A stretch of 64,000 nucleotides of DNA from Kalmanozyma brasiliensis GHG001 (taxonomy: Eukaryota > Basidiomycota > Ustilaginomycetes > Ustilaginales). The stretch lies in assembly GCF_000497045.1 (NCBI RefSeq), contig NW_015961956.1, forward strand, positions 310,001 through 374,000, read 5' to 3'. A model generated the notes under the pieces. It worked only from the letters and a program-made list of their open reading frames with translations. It was not told where the DNA came from and ran no database searches. Shown here piece by piece: positions 1 to 10,363 of the stretch. Both the position numbers and the translations under genes were made by a program. Every line of letters begins with the position of its first letter. The stretch's first letter is position 1.

Positions 1-131
1 GATGCAAGAAGTTGGAAGCGATGCAGAAGGCGATGCAGGCGAGGATGATTGTGTATGCGGCGGGCCAGGACAGGTCGGTGATAAAGACGACGGTGGTGGT
101 GGTGATGATGGTGAAGGTGACGGCGAGACAC
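1..131 (-). CDS. Partial exon of a membrane protein gene, cut by window edge
   Basis: Reading leftward from position 131, the minus strand encodes about 43 residues rich in C-ending codons. They form a strongly hydrophobic stretch (CLAVTFTIITTTTVVFITDL, then a second hydrophobic run after SWPAA), which looks like two membrane helices. The bases just upstream on this strand (about 132-175) are a pyrimidine tract ending in CTGACAG, a good intron 3' end. The same frame meets a stop about 70 bases further upstream without an ATG. I therefore read this as an internal exon of a gene whose 3' part lies outside the window. A short ATG frame at 575 (MTGKRKGGGEGKK...) could be its first exon, but I cannot prove the join. 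Family unknown. Confidence 0.35.
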   Translation of the reverse strand, partial: MSRRHLHHHHHHHRRLYHRPVLARRIHNHPRLHRLLHRFQLLA

Positions 132-1557
132 CTGTCAGGGGACGGAGAGGGTAGGGAGCTGGTTGATGATGGTGAGCGTCGTCGAGGCTGGGTGGCGAAG
201 GAATCAGCAAATCAGCCAATCAGCCGTGCGTCCCGAGCCGAGCTTCGAACTGCTCAGCAGCAGCCGATTCTGAGAATCGCGATTTTTTGTGATCTTGAAC
301 TTTTGAGGCAGCAGAGAGGCAGTCATTTTGGAAAGATCAAGCCAGTCCGTCGCGTCGGCCAAAGCATTCCGAAGACTCAGCGCGACACTCAACTCAACTG
401 AGCCTTTTTCCATGGATGACAGCCTTGACAGCCAATTTCATTTTTGATTTTTCCGTGGATTTTTTGGAAATTAATTCAGTCGACGATGGCAAGGCAGCAG
501 ATAGGCTCTCTGCCCTGTATCGGCCCACGATAGCCGCTTCTTCCCCTCGCCGCCACCCTTGCGCTTGCCCGTCATCTGTGACTGTTGGTGGGATGCTTGT
601 GTCTGTCTCAAAAGTCACATCAACCAACTGAGAGCATAGCACATGTGCAGAGAAAGCCAGGAGCAACTTAGAAGGGACGAGTCAAGAAAGGCTGAGCCTG
701 ACATGTCTTGGTCGATGGAATTGCGTCGCAAAGGTCTTATCAATCGACGAGCTCGATTGACTCAGTAGCGGCTGGGCTGGGCTGTGCACGTCAGACGGCA
801 GCGGGAATGTCGAGAATCGTACCACTCGAGCGCCTAGCAGGCTACGAGCAAGGTCGAGGTCACCAGCTCCCCAGGAATCCCCGCGGAAACTTTGGACTTG
901 GTCCGAAGCCAAGGATGGGATGCTCGCCTTGCCGATTCTGTGTGCCGCCTTGGCGCCCTTCTGAGGTAAGCGGGCCTCCACCCTCGTCCCGCCAGCTTCG
1001 ACGCTGAACCTCGTGCTCGCTTTGGCTCGGCAAGGAGTTCATTTCAAATTGACCTTCCCCCTTCACCACGGTGGGCCCTGACAGCCTTCTTCTCGGAGCG
1101 GGAATGCACAAGACCAGGGCCCAGCGTCAAGTAAAGGTCTCGCTTATCCATTTTTAACGTTTTTCATTAATCTCCTTGAGCTCCTCTAGCTCGCCTAAGA
1201 ACTCTTCGATCCTTGGCCGTCCTTGACGTCAGGATGAGATGTCAGCTTCCATCGTTGCAGCTTCGATCAACAGGTACAGGCGTCGCTTACCGCCGGTCCA
1301 TCATTTATCCGTCGCTCGACCCACCAGCTACATGGCAGCAACGTCGTTCGCGGTCGCTTATAGACCTTCGCACGTCACAGCATATGAATCCGTCAATGAA
1401 TCGATTCAGGCAAAAGCAGTACAGGAGGTAATAGGCAAAGCTAAAGACAACAGAGCGACGATGAGCAAGAAGAGAGGGGGAAACATTAAGCTGAGCTGAT
1501 GATACACAAAGAAGCCGATCTAGAAACGTGGGAAAGAACAGGGGGGAAATATGGTGT
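132..1557. other. Intergenic region, no supported gene
   Basis: Short frames on both strands have irregular codon use and no recognisable domain. The stretch at about 440-470 is A/T-rich and looks like promoter or untranslated sequence of the minus-strand gene leaving at the left edge. The part next to 1558 should hold the 3' untranslated region of the Lon gene. Confidence 0.5.
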
Positions 1558-4500
1558 TCACAGACGAGAGTCTTCTATCTCGTGCATCAGTCGGCGACCT
1601 TCGCGGATGCCCTCGTGCTCGTGACCTTCAAGGGCGAGCGCAGCGTTCTCAAACAGCTTGTTGCCAAACGCTGCCTCCATCGCCTCCCACACAGTCTTGA
1701 CGTACTTGATCTCGAGCTCGTCGCGCACCTTCTTGGGCAGGTCCGCCTCGACGTCCTTGCGATTGCGCATGGGCAGCAGCACCTTGCGGATACCAGCACG
1801 AGAGGCCGCGGTCAGCTTCTCCCGAATGCCGCCGACAGGCATCACAACGCCGCGCAACGTCGTCTCGCCCGTCATGGCGAGGTACGGCGAGATGGGCGTC
1901 TTGGTGAACAGGCTGACCAGTGCGCACGTCATCGCGACACCGGCAGAGGGGCCGTCCTTGGGAATCGCACCCGAGGGCAAGTGGAGATGGATGTCGTTCT
2001 TGGGGAATTCGGAATCGCGGCTCGGGACGATCCCTAGCTGGAAGGCGTTGCCTTTGACCCACGAGAAGGCCAGCTCGGCCGACTCGCGGATCACGTCTCC
2101 CAACGAGCCAGTCAGCTTGAGGTAGCCGCTGCCTGGCGGAAGCAGCAACGACTCGATGTGCAGAATGCCGCCTGAGCCAGAGCCTTGATATGCCAGTCCT
2201 GTCGAGACACCGGGACGTGCGTTGGCCTCAGCCACCTCTGGCTCGTAGGTGTCAGGTCCGAGGTACTTCTCCAAGTCAGCCTCGCGAATGACGGGATCAT
2301 AGTCCTTGGGGTTGCCCTGATCGTCCTTCAGCGTGCCCTTCTTGTACATTGAGTACTCGACCGCTTTAGCTCGTGCCAGCGCGCCAATCTCTCGCTCCAA
2401 CGTACGAACACCAGCCTCGCGCGTGTACCCCATGGCGACCTTGAGCAGCACCTCGTCCGACACGACCACCTGATCGGGCTCGAGACCCTGCGCCTTGATC
2501 TGCTTGGGCAGCAGGTACTGTCGAGCGATGGCCGTCTTCTCGTCGTGCGTGTAGCCCGAGATGTGAATCACTTCGGTACGGTCGAGCAAGGGAGGCGAGA
2601 TGGTGTCGAGCGAGTTAGCCGTCGCGATGAAGAGAACGCGGCTCAGGTCGATGGGCACGTTGATGTAGTGGTCACTGAAGGTGTGGTTCTGCTCGGGGTC
2701 GAGTACTTCGAGCATGGCAGCCATCGGGTCACCGTGCAGGCCATTGCCACTGCCGAGCTTGTCGACCTCATCGAGCAGGACGACGGGGTCAGACACGCCC
2801 ACCTTGCGCAGGGACGAGACGATCGAGCCGGGCATCGCTCCGACATAGGTGCGACGATGACCTCGGATCTCGGCCTCATCTCGGACACCGCCGAGCGAGA
2901 GTCGAGTGAAGGGACGCTGGAGGGCGGAAGCGAGCGACTTGGCAATCGACGTCTTACCCGTGCCTGGTGGACCAACAAGCAGCAAGATGGGGCCCTTGTC
3001 GCCCACGCGCAGCTTCTCGTTGCGACGACGACGCTTCTCTTCCTCGATCTCCTCCTTGGTGATGCCCTGCTCTCTTGCCACGAGATCCTCGCCATCCTCG
3101 ACATCGGCAGAGAGAGAAGAGTCATCATCGTCGCCCATAGCTTCCTCGGTCGATGCCGAGGGCGATGCTCTTCGTCGCTCCTCACTTGTCCTGCGCTCGG
3201 CAGCCTCTTCGGCTTCAAAGCGCTCACGAGCTTGAGTGGTCTTGAGTTCGAGCACGGCAAGGTACTCGATGAGACGCTTCTTTACCTTCTCGAGACCGTA
3301 GTGGTCGGCGTCGAGAATGCGTCGGGCACGGTCGACGATGCCTTCTTCAGGTGCTGGAGCCGAGTTGCTCTTCTCGTGCAAGACGATGGCTTTCTCGTTG
3401 GGGTCACGGGCGGGATCGACGTCAGCGCTAATCTGCTCCCATGGCAGCTCAGCCATGATCTCGAGGTAAGTGATGACGACGCCACGCTCCACGCTCTGCT
3501 GCGGGATACGCGAAAGTCGCTTGAGCTCCTTGTCGCAGGCTTTGCGCGCTTCAGGGCTGAGACGAGCCTGCTCGAGCTTCTTTGCGAGTTCGGCCACTTC
3601 GTCCTCCTCGTCGTCATCGCCGCCACTGGATCCAGGAAGACCTCCACCCGGCATGCCCTTCATGCCGGGCTTGGGTCCTCGACGCCCACCGAGAGGACCA
3701 GTGATGATGGGACCGTTTCCGGTATCGTTGTTGGGGTTGTTGCGCGAAGCAGGTGCTCGGATGATGATGCCTCTGCCTGACTTTCCGTCGTCCTTGTCGC
3801 CATTGTTGGAGGCGATGGCCGAGATACGAGCGGCGACACCCTGGTTGAGCGCAGCGAGCTGGTTGAGCAAGGCTTCGAGCTGAGAGCGGATGACAGTCTC
3901 CTTGTTTCCAGGGTTGAGTGGAGAGGAGAGAGCAGCGATGAGCTCTCGTGCGAGCTTGACACGCTTGACGCCGTTCAGGATGACGTCGACCGAGTGACGG
4001 ACTCGCTCGCGCTGGTCCCAGTCGCCGAGGATGGCGACGCGCTCGGACCAATCGCAGGCACCGCCGAGGGTACCGACGACGATATCGGCGAGGAGTGCTG
4101 CTTGCGATTCGCGACAGTCTTGCATGAATCCGCGAAGCTTCTTGAGGAGGCTTGCTGGAAGGAGAGGGAGTGCCGGGCCGACGATGGGGGAGGGTGTGTT
4201 GGTGCTGCTGTCACCGGGCGGATTGAGCTGTCCGATGGCATCGATGAGCTCGGCAGAAGCCTTCTTGAGTCGGACGACGAGGTCGATGTCGCCGGGCGAG
4301 GCTTCCGGGAAGGTTGGCCAGGACTCTTCGTCTACGAAGGCGGTGGCGGTGGCGAGTGGGATGGGCACGTCGGGAACAGCGAGGTTGCTCTTGGGGTCGA
4401 TGGTGGTGGCAGTGAGCGGGGCACGAATGGAGAGCCATCGGTCGATGCGCACACGAGTGAGACCCGAGACGAGAAGGGTGCATGTCTGCGTCTGCGGGTT

Positions 4501-4935
4501 CCGAACGAGGCGCAATAGGCGAGCGGCACAGCCCCAGTCGTATAGGTCATTGATGCGAATGCGGGTATCATTGTCTTCGGGGCTGGTGACGTTGCGTGCG
4601 TTGGGGTCAGCAGGCAAGGCGGGGTTGGTGGCGCGAGAGGCGGGCTTGTCTGCTGATGCTGTACCTTTGGGCGCGATCATGGTGGGGACACAGGCGATGA
4701 TGATGGGCTTGTTTGAGTCGAGCTTGGACTTGCCGCCCTGACGAGATCGAGAAGAGGAGTCATTGTTGGACTCGACGCCGTCCTTGAGGGCAGAGTACTG
4801 CAATGCGGCCTTGAGGAGGCTGAGAGAGTGAGCATAGGATATGTTGATGGAGAGCAGAAGATTGGGATGCAGAACGAGCGGGTATGGAAGCGGCAAAACC
4901 GGCAGACGGTCTGGAATGGAGATGCTTGGGTTCAT
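1558..4935 (-). CDS. Lon protease homolog 2, peroxisomal
   Basis: ATP-dependent serine protease of 1125 residues, intronless. The start at 4935 gives an N-terminus that begins directly with the LON substrate-binding domain (IPDRLPVLPLPYPLVLHPN) and no mitochondrial presequence. A low-complexity Gly/Asp linker lies near residues 400-440. The AAA+ module has Walker A GPPGTGKTS at about 655-663, followed by the Walker B region VVLLDEVDKL. The C-terminal protease domain has the Ser/Lys dyad of the family: Ser997 in PKDGPSAGVA and Lys1040 in GGIREKLTAA, 43 residues apart as in bacterial Lon. The last three residues are SRL, a type 1 peroxisomal targeting signal. By family knowledge it degrades damaged or unassembled matrix proteins in peroxisomes. 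Divergent from eIF5, 1.4 kb away. Identification is firm; the location is inferred from the tripeptide and the missing presequence. Confidence 0.95.
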   Translation of the reverse strand: MNPSISIPDRLPVLPLPYPLVLHPNLLLSINISYAHSLSLLKAALQYSALKDGVESNNDSSSRSRQGGKSKLDSNKPIIIACVPTMIAPKGTASADKPASRATNPALPADPNARNVTSPEDNDTRIRINDLYDWGCAARLLRLVRNPQTQTCTLLVSGLTRVRIDRWLSIRAPLTATTIDPKSNLAVPDVPIPLATATAFVDEESWPTFPEASPGDIDLVVRLKKASAELIDAIGQLNPPGDSSTNTPSPIVGPALPLLPASLLKKLRGFMQDCRESQAALLADIVVGTLGGACDWSERVAILGDWDQRERVRHSVDVILNGVKRVKLARELIAALSSPLNPGNKETVIRSQLEALLNQLAALNQGVAARISAIASNNGDKDDGKSGRGIIIRAPASRNNPNNDTGNGPIITGPLGGRRGPKPGMKGMPGGGLPGSSGGDDDEEDEVAELAKKLEQARLSPEARKACDKELKRLSRIPQQSVERGVVITYLEIMAELPWEQISADVDPARDPNEKAIVLHEKSNSAPAPEEGIVDRARRILDADHYGLEKVKKRLIEYLAVLELKTTQARERFEAEEAAERRTSEERRRASPSASTEEAMGDDDDSSLSADVEDGEDLVAREQGITKEEIEEEKRRRRNEKLRVGDKGPILLLVGPPGTGKTSIAKSLASALQRPFTRLSLGGVRDEAEIRGHRRTYVGAMPGSIVSSLRKVGVSDPVVLLDEVDKLGSGNGLHGDPMAAMLEVLDPEQNHTFSDHYINVPIDLSRVLFIATANSLDTISPPLLDRTEVIHISGYTHDEKTAIARQYLLPKQIKAQGLEPDQVVVSDEVLLKVAMGYTREAGVRTLEREIGALARAKAVEYSMYKKGTLKDDQGNPKDYDPVIREADLEKYLGPDTYEPEVAEANARPGVSTGLAYQGSGSGGILHIESLLLPPGSGYLKLTGSLGDVIRESAELAFSWVKGNAFQLGIVPSRDSEFPKNDIHLHLPSGAIPKDGPSAGVAMTCALVSLFTKTPISPYLAMTGETTLRGVVMPVGGIREKLTAASRAGIRKVLLPMRNRKDVEADLPKKVRDELEIKYVKTVWEAMEAAFGNKLFENAALALEGHEHEGIREGRRLMHEIEDSRL

Positions 4936-6350
4936 CTTGGGCCGTCGATTGAAGCCCTATGTGCTGCGGTGAGAATGATTCGTGAGCTCGTTGCTCGTAT
5001 CGGCGCTCTAGTGAATCAAGAGCGAGTTCGTTGGGGAGTTGGTCGTATCGAAGGTAATGTCAGGAAAGAAGCGAAGAGGAGGCAGGGTAGAGTGTATCAG
5101 ACGGAGGTGGAAATGTCGATGGATGAGATGATGATGACTTTGAGATCAAGCAAGCATGAAAGACAAAGCTGAGCAAGGACGATCCTTGATGGGTCGTGAG
5201 TGCGGGGTGGCTCAGCGCTGTCACACGGATTGGCTCAGGGCACGGCACCGGGTCGATCCTAAACCGGACTGATTGCGTATGCGTATGAGGCGAGCCAGGC
5301 TGGCGATTCAATTCAGGGTGCAGCTCCGTTGTCGAGACTGCTGCTGTGCCGGTGCTACAATTACAGGTTGTCGTAAGCGCTTTGTCAGAGGCTGGTGTGG
5401 AGAAATTTAGCGCTTCCAGACCCAGTGAGACAGGCACAGCGAAATTGCCAGAATGGTCGCCCTCATCGCGCTTTCGTCACCGCTCAGCTTCACTTGATCC
5501 ATCATGATGGTCCTTGGCCGCCTCGCCTGTGTCGTCTGCGGCTGTGATTGTCATTCGCCAGCATCAAAGCTACTCAAGAGATCATGAATTGCCTCATATT
5601 GCTCTGCACTCTCCGAGGCGGTTGGCTGGTTTCAGACATCCAAGAGGCCCACAGGGTTGGGCGCACGCACAGCTGAGACCGCGCTCTGAGTGATGCGATT
5701 CCAGACCCTCGTCGTGAAAATTCCACGCAAGGTGTCAGGCCGAAAATACAGACAATCAAAACCAAAAATCGCCCGATTCACCTTGCTATTTTCGATTCCG
5801 GTCCCTTTCTTCTCAGCCGCCAAATCCTCTGAAACTTTTTTTTGGCTGCTGAGCCCTGGCTGCTTCCCAAGCAGAGAACGAGGCTGAGTCGGTCAGGCCA
5901 AGGCTTGGCCAGCTACGATTCTTGGTGGGGACAGCCATCAAGACGACATCGTCCTGCGCATTCCCCACCACCACCATTGCTTCCTGCATACGCTCTGCAT
6001 CAACCATCTGCAACATCCAAACGTGACCACGTTCACACCTCTCAGTCCGACTCTCACCACGCCTCTGAACAAAGCGACCATCAGCCGCAGCTACAGCATC
6101 GACCCGCTTCAGGCACTCTCATCCATATCAATCACTTCCTCTCCTCCAGCAATCCACCTGGGCTACGACCGACAAGTCTAGTTTTTATGTCTCTCTCGCT
6201 CTCCACCATAACTCGTCCATCCGTCAACTCACCCTTTGCCCGCAGACAGAAACCGCCCTATTCGGTTTCGCATCGTAGCTGTACCTGATACCAGCTACAC
6301 CCTCCTCAACTTAGCTTCCTCAACTTCCAACCGCTGTTTCGACCGCCATC
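4936..6350. promoter_or_regulatory. Divergent intergenic region between Lon and eIF5
   Basis: A 1.4-kb gap upstream of both genes. Small frames here lack domains and codon bias. The last ~400 bases before 6351 are C/T-rich (many CTCTC and CCACC runs), typical of a fungal 5' untranslated leader. No TATA element or operator can be assigned by eye. Confidence 0.4.
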
Positions 6351-7670
6351 ATGTCCGTGGTCAACATTCGTCGCGATGTCGATGACAAATTCTATCGATA
6401 CCGCATGCCTCTCCTGCAAACCAAGATTGAGGGTAAGGGCAACGGTATCAAGACCGTTATTCCTAACATGGCTGACATCGCTCGTTCGCTCAGCCGTCCT
6501 CCCACCTACCCGACCAAGTTCTTCGGCTGCGAGCTCGGCGCTCAGACTTCGTTCGACGAGAAGAACGACCGCTACATCGTCAATGGCGCCCACGATGCCG
6601 ACCGTCTTCGCGAGCTGCTCGACGGTTTCATCGACAAGTTCGTCCTCTGCGGCGACTGCAAGAACCCCGAGACGGATCTCAAGATCCTCAAAGACGGCGA
6701 CATCCTTCGCAACTGCAAGGCCTGCGGCAAGCGCACCGGCGTCGATATGAAGCACAAGCTCACCACCTTTATCGTCAAGCACCCGCCTCCCAAGCGAGTC
6801 AAAGGTGCCAAGGGTGCCGGCAAATCCGCCGGTCAGGACGCCGGCGATGCTGGTTCCGACGACGAGCTGACCAAGCGCATCAAGGCCGAAGCCGCCGAGA
6901 TCCCTACCGCCGAGCAGCGCGGCAACGTCGACGACGACTGGTCCGTCGACACCTCGGAAGCTGCCGTCGCTGCTCGCGTCAAGGCACTCGAGGGCGGCGT
7001 CAAGTCGTCGCTCGTTCTTGGCGATGACGACGAGGACGAGGACGAGGACAGCCCCTACGCCCAGTTCGGCCAGTGGCTCCAGGCCAACCGCAAAGGAGGC
7101 GACGAGGGTCGCGAGTGCACCCCCGCCGAAGTCTACAAGAAGGCGCAGGAGTTTGGCATCGAAAAGAAGCACAAGACCGTCCAGGTGCTCGCTCAGGCCC
7201 TCTTCACCGAAGACGCTCCCAAGGAGATTGAAAAGTACGGCGCCGTGCTCGTCAAGATGGTCGGCGACAGCGAGAAGCACCAGAAGGCTATGCTCGGTGG
7301 CTTTGAGCGTCTCGCCGGTGTTCAGTACCCCAACCTCGTGCCGAATGGTGTGCCCAAGATCCTCATGGCGTTGTACCAGATCGACGTGCTCGACGAGGAG
7401 TTTGTCAAGAATTGGGGCACGCACGTCAGCAAGAAGTACGTCGACAAGGATGTCAGCAAGAAGGTGAGGAGGGCCGCTGCGCCGTTCCTCGAGTGGCTCG
7501 ACCAGGCGGATTCCGAGTCCGAGGAGGACAGCGATGATGACGATGACGAGGAGGAGGAGGAGGAGGCACCCAAGCCCAAGGCCAAGGCAAACGGGAACGG
7601 CGTCAAGAAGCAGGCCGCGCCCGCTCCCGAGGAGGACGAGGACGACGATTCCGACCTTGACAACCTCTAA
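6351..7670 (+). CDS. TIF5: Translation initiation factor eIF5
   Basis: Cytosolic factor that stimulates GTP hydrolysis by eIF2 in the 48S preinitiation complex when the start codon is found; 439 residues, one exon. The N-terminal domain contains DKFYRYRMPLLQTKIEGKGN; Arg16 aligns with the catalytic Arg15 of yeast eIF5. A four-cysteine zinc finger follows (Cys100, Cys103, Cys122, Cys125). After an acidic linker comes a C-terminal W2/HEAT domain (about 260-400) ending in the aromatic/acidic box FLEWLDQADSESEED. The protein then continues past the usual end with an acidic run, a Lys/Pro/Ala spacer and a second acidic cluster ending DLDNL. The start ATCATGTCC lies in a plausible context after a pyrimidine-rich leader. 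Convergent with the next gene, 182 bases apart. Confidence 0.96.
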   Translation: MSVVNIRRDVDDKFYRYRMPLLQTKIEGKGNGIKTVIPNMADIARSLSRPPTYPTKFFGCELGAQTSFDEKNDRYIVNGAHDADRLRELLDGFIDKFVLCGDCKNPETDLKILKDGDILRNCKACGKRTGVDMKHKLTTFIVKHPPPKRVKGAKGAGKSAGQDAGDAGSDDELTKRIKAEAAEIPTAEQRGNVDDDWSVDTSEAAVAARVKALEGGVKSSLVLGDDDEDEDEDSPYAQFGQWLQANRKGGDEGRECTPAEVYKKAQEFGIEKKHKTVQVLAQALFTEDAPKEIEKYGAVLVKMVGDSEKHQKAMLGGFERLAGVQYPNLVPNGVPKILMALYQIDVLDEEFVKNWGTHVSKKYVDKDVSKKVRRAAAPFLEWLDQADSESEEDSDDDDDEEEEEEAPKPKAKANGNGVKKQAAPAPEEDEDDDSDLDNL

Positions 7671-7852
7671 GCACAGCATCGTGCAAGCATCTAGCAAAAA
7701 AGCGCAGCATCTCATATCCACCGCGCTCGACTCGTGTTCCGCTTTTCTGGATCCGTTCCGTGTTTCACCGCTCTTGTTCTCGCTCATGGTCCCGTTTCAC
7801 GCATACAAAACGATTTGCCTCAACTGTCATTGCGATTGCGTGTGCGGGGTAT

Positions 7853-10363
7853 CTAACAGCTCTCCTCGGTGGCATACATGAGCAGCCATCCAGCGAGGGT
7901 GCTTTTGATCTCTCCCTGCACCCAGGGTGCGACGCTTTCGACGCAGCTGCTGAGCCACGCGCTGAGTCCTGGATAGTAGGTCCTTCGGGGGTGGTAGCTG
8001 GTGAGGGCGCATCGGATGGCCTCGAAGAGCGGGGTAGGATCCTGATGGCTCAGCTCGCGCGGGTAGGTCCTTGCGATTCGCAGTGCCTCGGCGTGGTGCG
8101 GGATGACGTTGTACGCTGGTCCTGATGATGCGGTGGAGAAAGGGAAGTCGGGGGTTTCCTCCTCGTCGTCGTTCGTGAACGCCTTAGTATAGCCGCGTTG
8201 GGAAGTCGTTCGACTCATCTGATGCACGCTCGCCGGCGCGTGGTTTGAGCTGACCGTATACGGATGTAGCAGCGATTGGCTCGGCCCAGGTGTCGGAGGG
8301 CAGGACGAATTGAGTGCCACGGGACAGCTCACTGCCGCCACATGCTCGGCCAAATCATCCCATGGTACACTACACAGTTCCAACCAACCAAACACCCTCA
8401 CCACCCTCCTCAGCGCGCGGACGCTCAATGGAGCTCCTCCATCCGAACTCTCCCCATTCCCACCATCCGGCGTACTTTCCGCAAACGGTCGCGTCCACCC
8501 CCGCAGGAAGGGTCGCAACTCCGTCGGAATGCGAATCTCATACCGTCCCTCATCGCGTCTCCCACTCGGCCTGGGAGGTGTGACCCTCGCCTCATCGCTC
8601 AACCGTCCGAAACGACCGATGAAAGGTAACCGGTCCAAACGCAGATCAGATAGTCGCCACCAGCGGACCCGACTGCCGGGAGCAAAGTACCGCACCGACT
8701 CGTTCCACTTGACCACCTTTTTCAGTCGTGTTTGAGGCAAACGGATCAGGGCGTTGGTTTCGATCATGGAAACGCTGACTTGGGACGCTCCACCACCCCG
8801 TCGTCGATACTCCAACTCGAGTTCCCGGTAGGACGTGCGAAGCGCCGAACGGACCGTATTGACCACTGGACTGGGCCACGTTCGCAGAATCGGAGCGTCC
8901 GAGGTCGACGAGGAAGAGGCAGAAGAAGACGATCGATCCCTCGACTTGCCACTGCCACGTGACGGCAACGATTGGAGCGAAAGCGTATCCGGATCCTGCG
9001 GTAGATCCGGTCCATACCCACACGGTACGAAACCCACAATTCGGCCCTTATCCCGCTTCAGCGCCGGGAAGAGGACGTTGATCAACGCTTTGGACTGCAC
9101 CACGTCGGTGGCGAGCGCACTGTGGAGCGCCGCTTGCTCGTCATCCTGCATGCGCACGATGCGGATGCTCGACGGCGACAGCGGGGGCGAAGCGTGCGAG
9201 TTGAACATGGATGACGAGGAGGATTCCATCGATGCACCCAGTTCCTCTCGGAAAGCGGGTGCCAACCCGAATGGATCTTTGGCCCCACCGTTAGGTCGGG
9301 AGGAGGAAGAAGACATGCGCATCTCGCCCCACACATCCCGGTTGCACAGCGTGAACGGGTCGACGTCGCTATAGGCGCTGCCAGGGGTCTTGGGAATCTC
9401 GACGCGCGTGGTGAGCGCCGCAGCCGCCCGGGTGAGCGGCACATTCCGTGGAGCCAGCACCGAGGGGATGAGGATGATGCCACTGAGCAGGAGGTCGTGC
9501 GAACTGCAGTAGGCCGAGATGGTCGAGTTGACCATGGCCAGTCCGTCGGCGGTTTGCACGTCCGCCATGATGGGGATGATGGTCCCAGAAGGTGGGGTTT
9601 TCGGCGAGGTGCGACCGGGCATCCAGCCTTTGAGCATGTCGACGCCGTATCCGAACAGGTCCGGGGTGGCCCAGCTGGACCAGCTGCGCGAGCGACGGCG
9701 GAGGTTCCTGCCAATGTGGATGGGTGGTGGTCTGGATCGTTGCCGATTCGGACGCGGGGTTTCGTCGCCGGCGTCGCTGCGTCTGGCGTGTAGGGTGGAA
9801 GCGGCTGCGGAGGGCGAAGAGGGATCGGAAGAGCCGTGCTCGCTGTTCGCGCCATCTCGTGTTGATTCACCGTCGTGCATGGGAGTAGAAGAGGTCGGAG
9901 AGGAGGGCGAGCTGGAGTTCGACGAGGCCGACGAGCGTCCACCGTTGCGCTGTTTGAGGAGTGCCTTTTCCATGCGTGCCTTCTTGGCCGCCCACTGGGC
10001 TACTGTGATGGAAAACTGATCCGGGTCAGCGTGCAGGACGAAGCAGGTATATGGTGCGCGAGGATTGCGCTTGGTGGGACCGACATCCTTGAGGGCGAAA
10101 CTGGAGGGCGAGCCGGAAGATAGGCGAAGGGCGACATATCGAGCGATGGCGTCGTTGTGCGGAGCGTAGACGACGACGGCAGATCCCTTGGACGAATCCC
10201 ACCATGCACGTGATGCTGGCTGGTATGTGTGAAAGAAGAGAAAGTAAAGGACCGTGTGCAGGCTGCACAGGAATGCCTCGATGTAGAGAGAGGCGTTGGT
10301 GCAGATGGCGCGGATGCGGCGCACGGTTGGCGAGGGTGCGAGTGATCCACGGAAGCTGACCAT
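7853..10363 (-). CDS. Membrane-anchored SDR-like protein, DUF1776-type (tentative)
   Basis: Single-exon frame of 836 residues. Near the N-terminus there is one hydrophobic segment (about residues 27-48, IEAFLCSLHTVLYFLFFHTY). It is followed by a short beta-strand-like motif SAVVVYAPHNDAIARYVALR, then a Ser-rich linker, then blocks that read like a divergent Rossmann/short-chain-dehydrogenase fold: GTIIPIMADVQTADG, LLLSGIILIPSVLAP, SKALINVLFPALKRDKGRIV and a helix with RELELEYRRR. This order (N-terminal anchor, degenerate SDR, low-complexity insertions) resembles the fungal DUF1776 family (yeast Ysc83-like), whose function is not established. I do not see the classical TGxxxGIG or YxxxK motifs, so enzymatic activity should not be assumed. 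The C-terminal ~200 residues are not recognisable. The start ATG at 10363 precedes the membrane segment by 26 residues. Confidence 0.6.
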   Translation of the reverse strand: MVSFRGSLAPSPTVRRIRAICTNASLYIEAFLCSLHTVLYFLFFHTYQPASRAWWDSSKGSAVVVYAPHNDAIARYVALRLSSGSPSSFALKDVGPTKRNPRAPYTCFVLHADPDQFSITVAQWAAKKARMEKALLKQRNGGRSSASSNSSSPSSPTSSTPMHDGESTRDGANSEHGSSDPSSPSAAASTLHARRSDAGDETPRPNRQRSRPPPIHIGRNLRRRSRSWSSWATPDLFGYGVDMLKGWMPGRTSPKTPPSGTIIPIMADVQTADGLAMVNSTISAYCSSHDLLLSGIILIPSVLAPRNVPLTRAAAALTTRVEIPKTPGSAYSDVDPFTLCNRDVWGEMRMSSSSSRPNGGAKDPFGLAPAFREELGASMESSSSSMFNSHASPPLSPSSIRIVRMQDDEQAALHSALATDVVQSKALINVLFPALKRDKGRIVGFVPCGYGPDLPQDPDTLSLQSLPSRGSGKSRDRSSSSASSSSTSDAPILRTWPSPVVNTVRSALRTSYRELELEYRRRGGGASQVSVSMIETNALIRLPQTRLKKVVKWNESVRYFAPGSRVRWWRLSDLRLDRLPFIGRFGRLSDEARVTPPRPSGRRDEGRYEIRIPTELRPFLRGWTRPFAESTPDGGNGESSDGGAPLSVRALRRVVRVFGWLELCSVPWDDLAEHVAAVSCPVALNSSCPPTPGPSQSLLHPYTVSSNHAPASVHQMSRTTSQRGYTKAFTNDDEEETPDFPFSTASSGPAYNVIPHHAEALRIARTYPRELSHQDPTPLFEAIRCALTSYHPRRTYYPGLSAWLSSCVESVAPWVQGEIKSTLAGWLLMYATEESC

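Noticed and set aside
6306..7787. 493-residue open frame antisense to eIF5
   Set aside because: It runs codon-for-codon opposite a conserved gene. Highly biased genes avoid TTA, CTA and TCA, which removes stops from the opposite strand. The antisense product is a Val/Leu/Asp-rich string with no domain.
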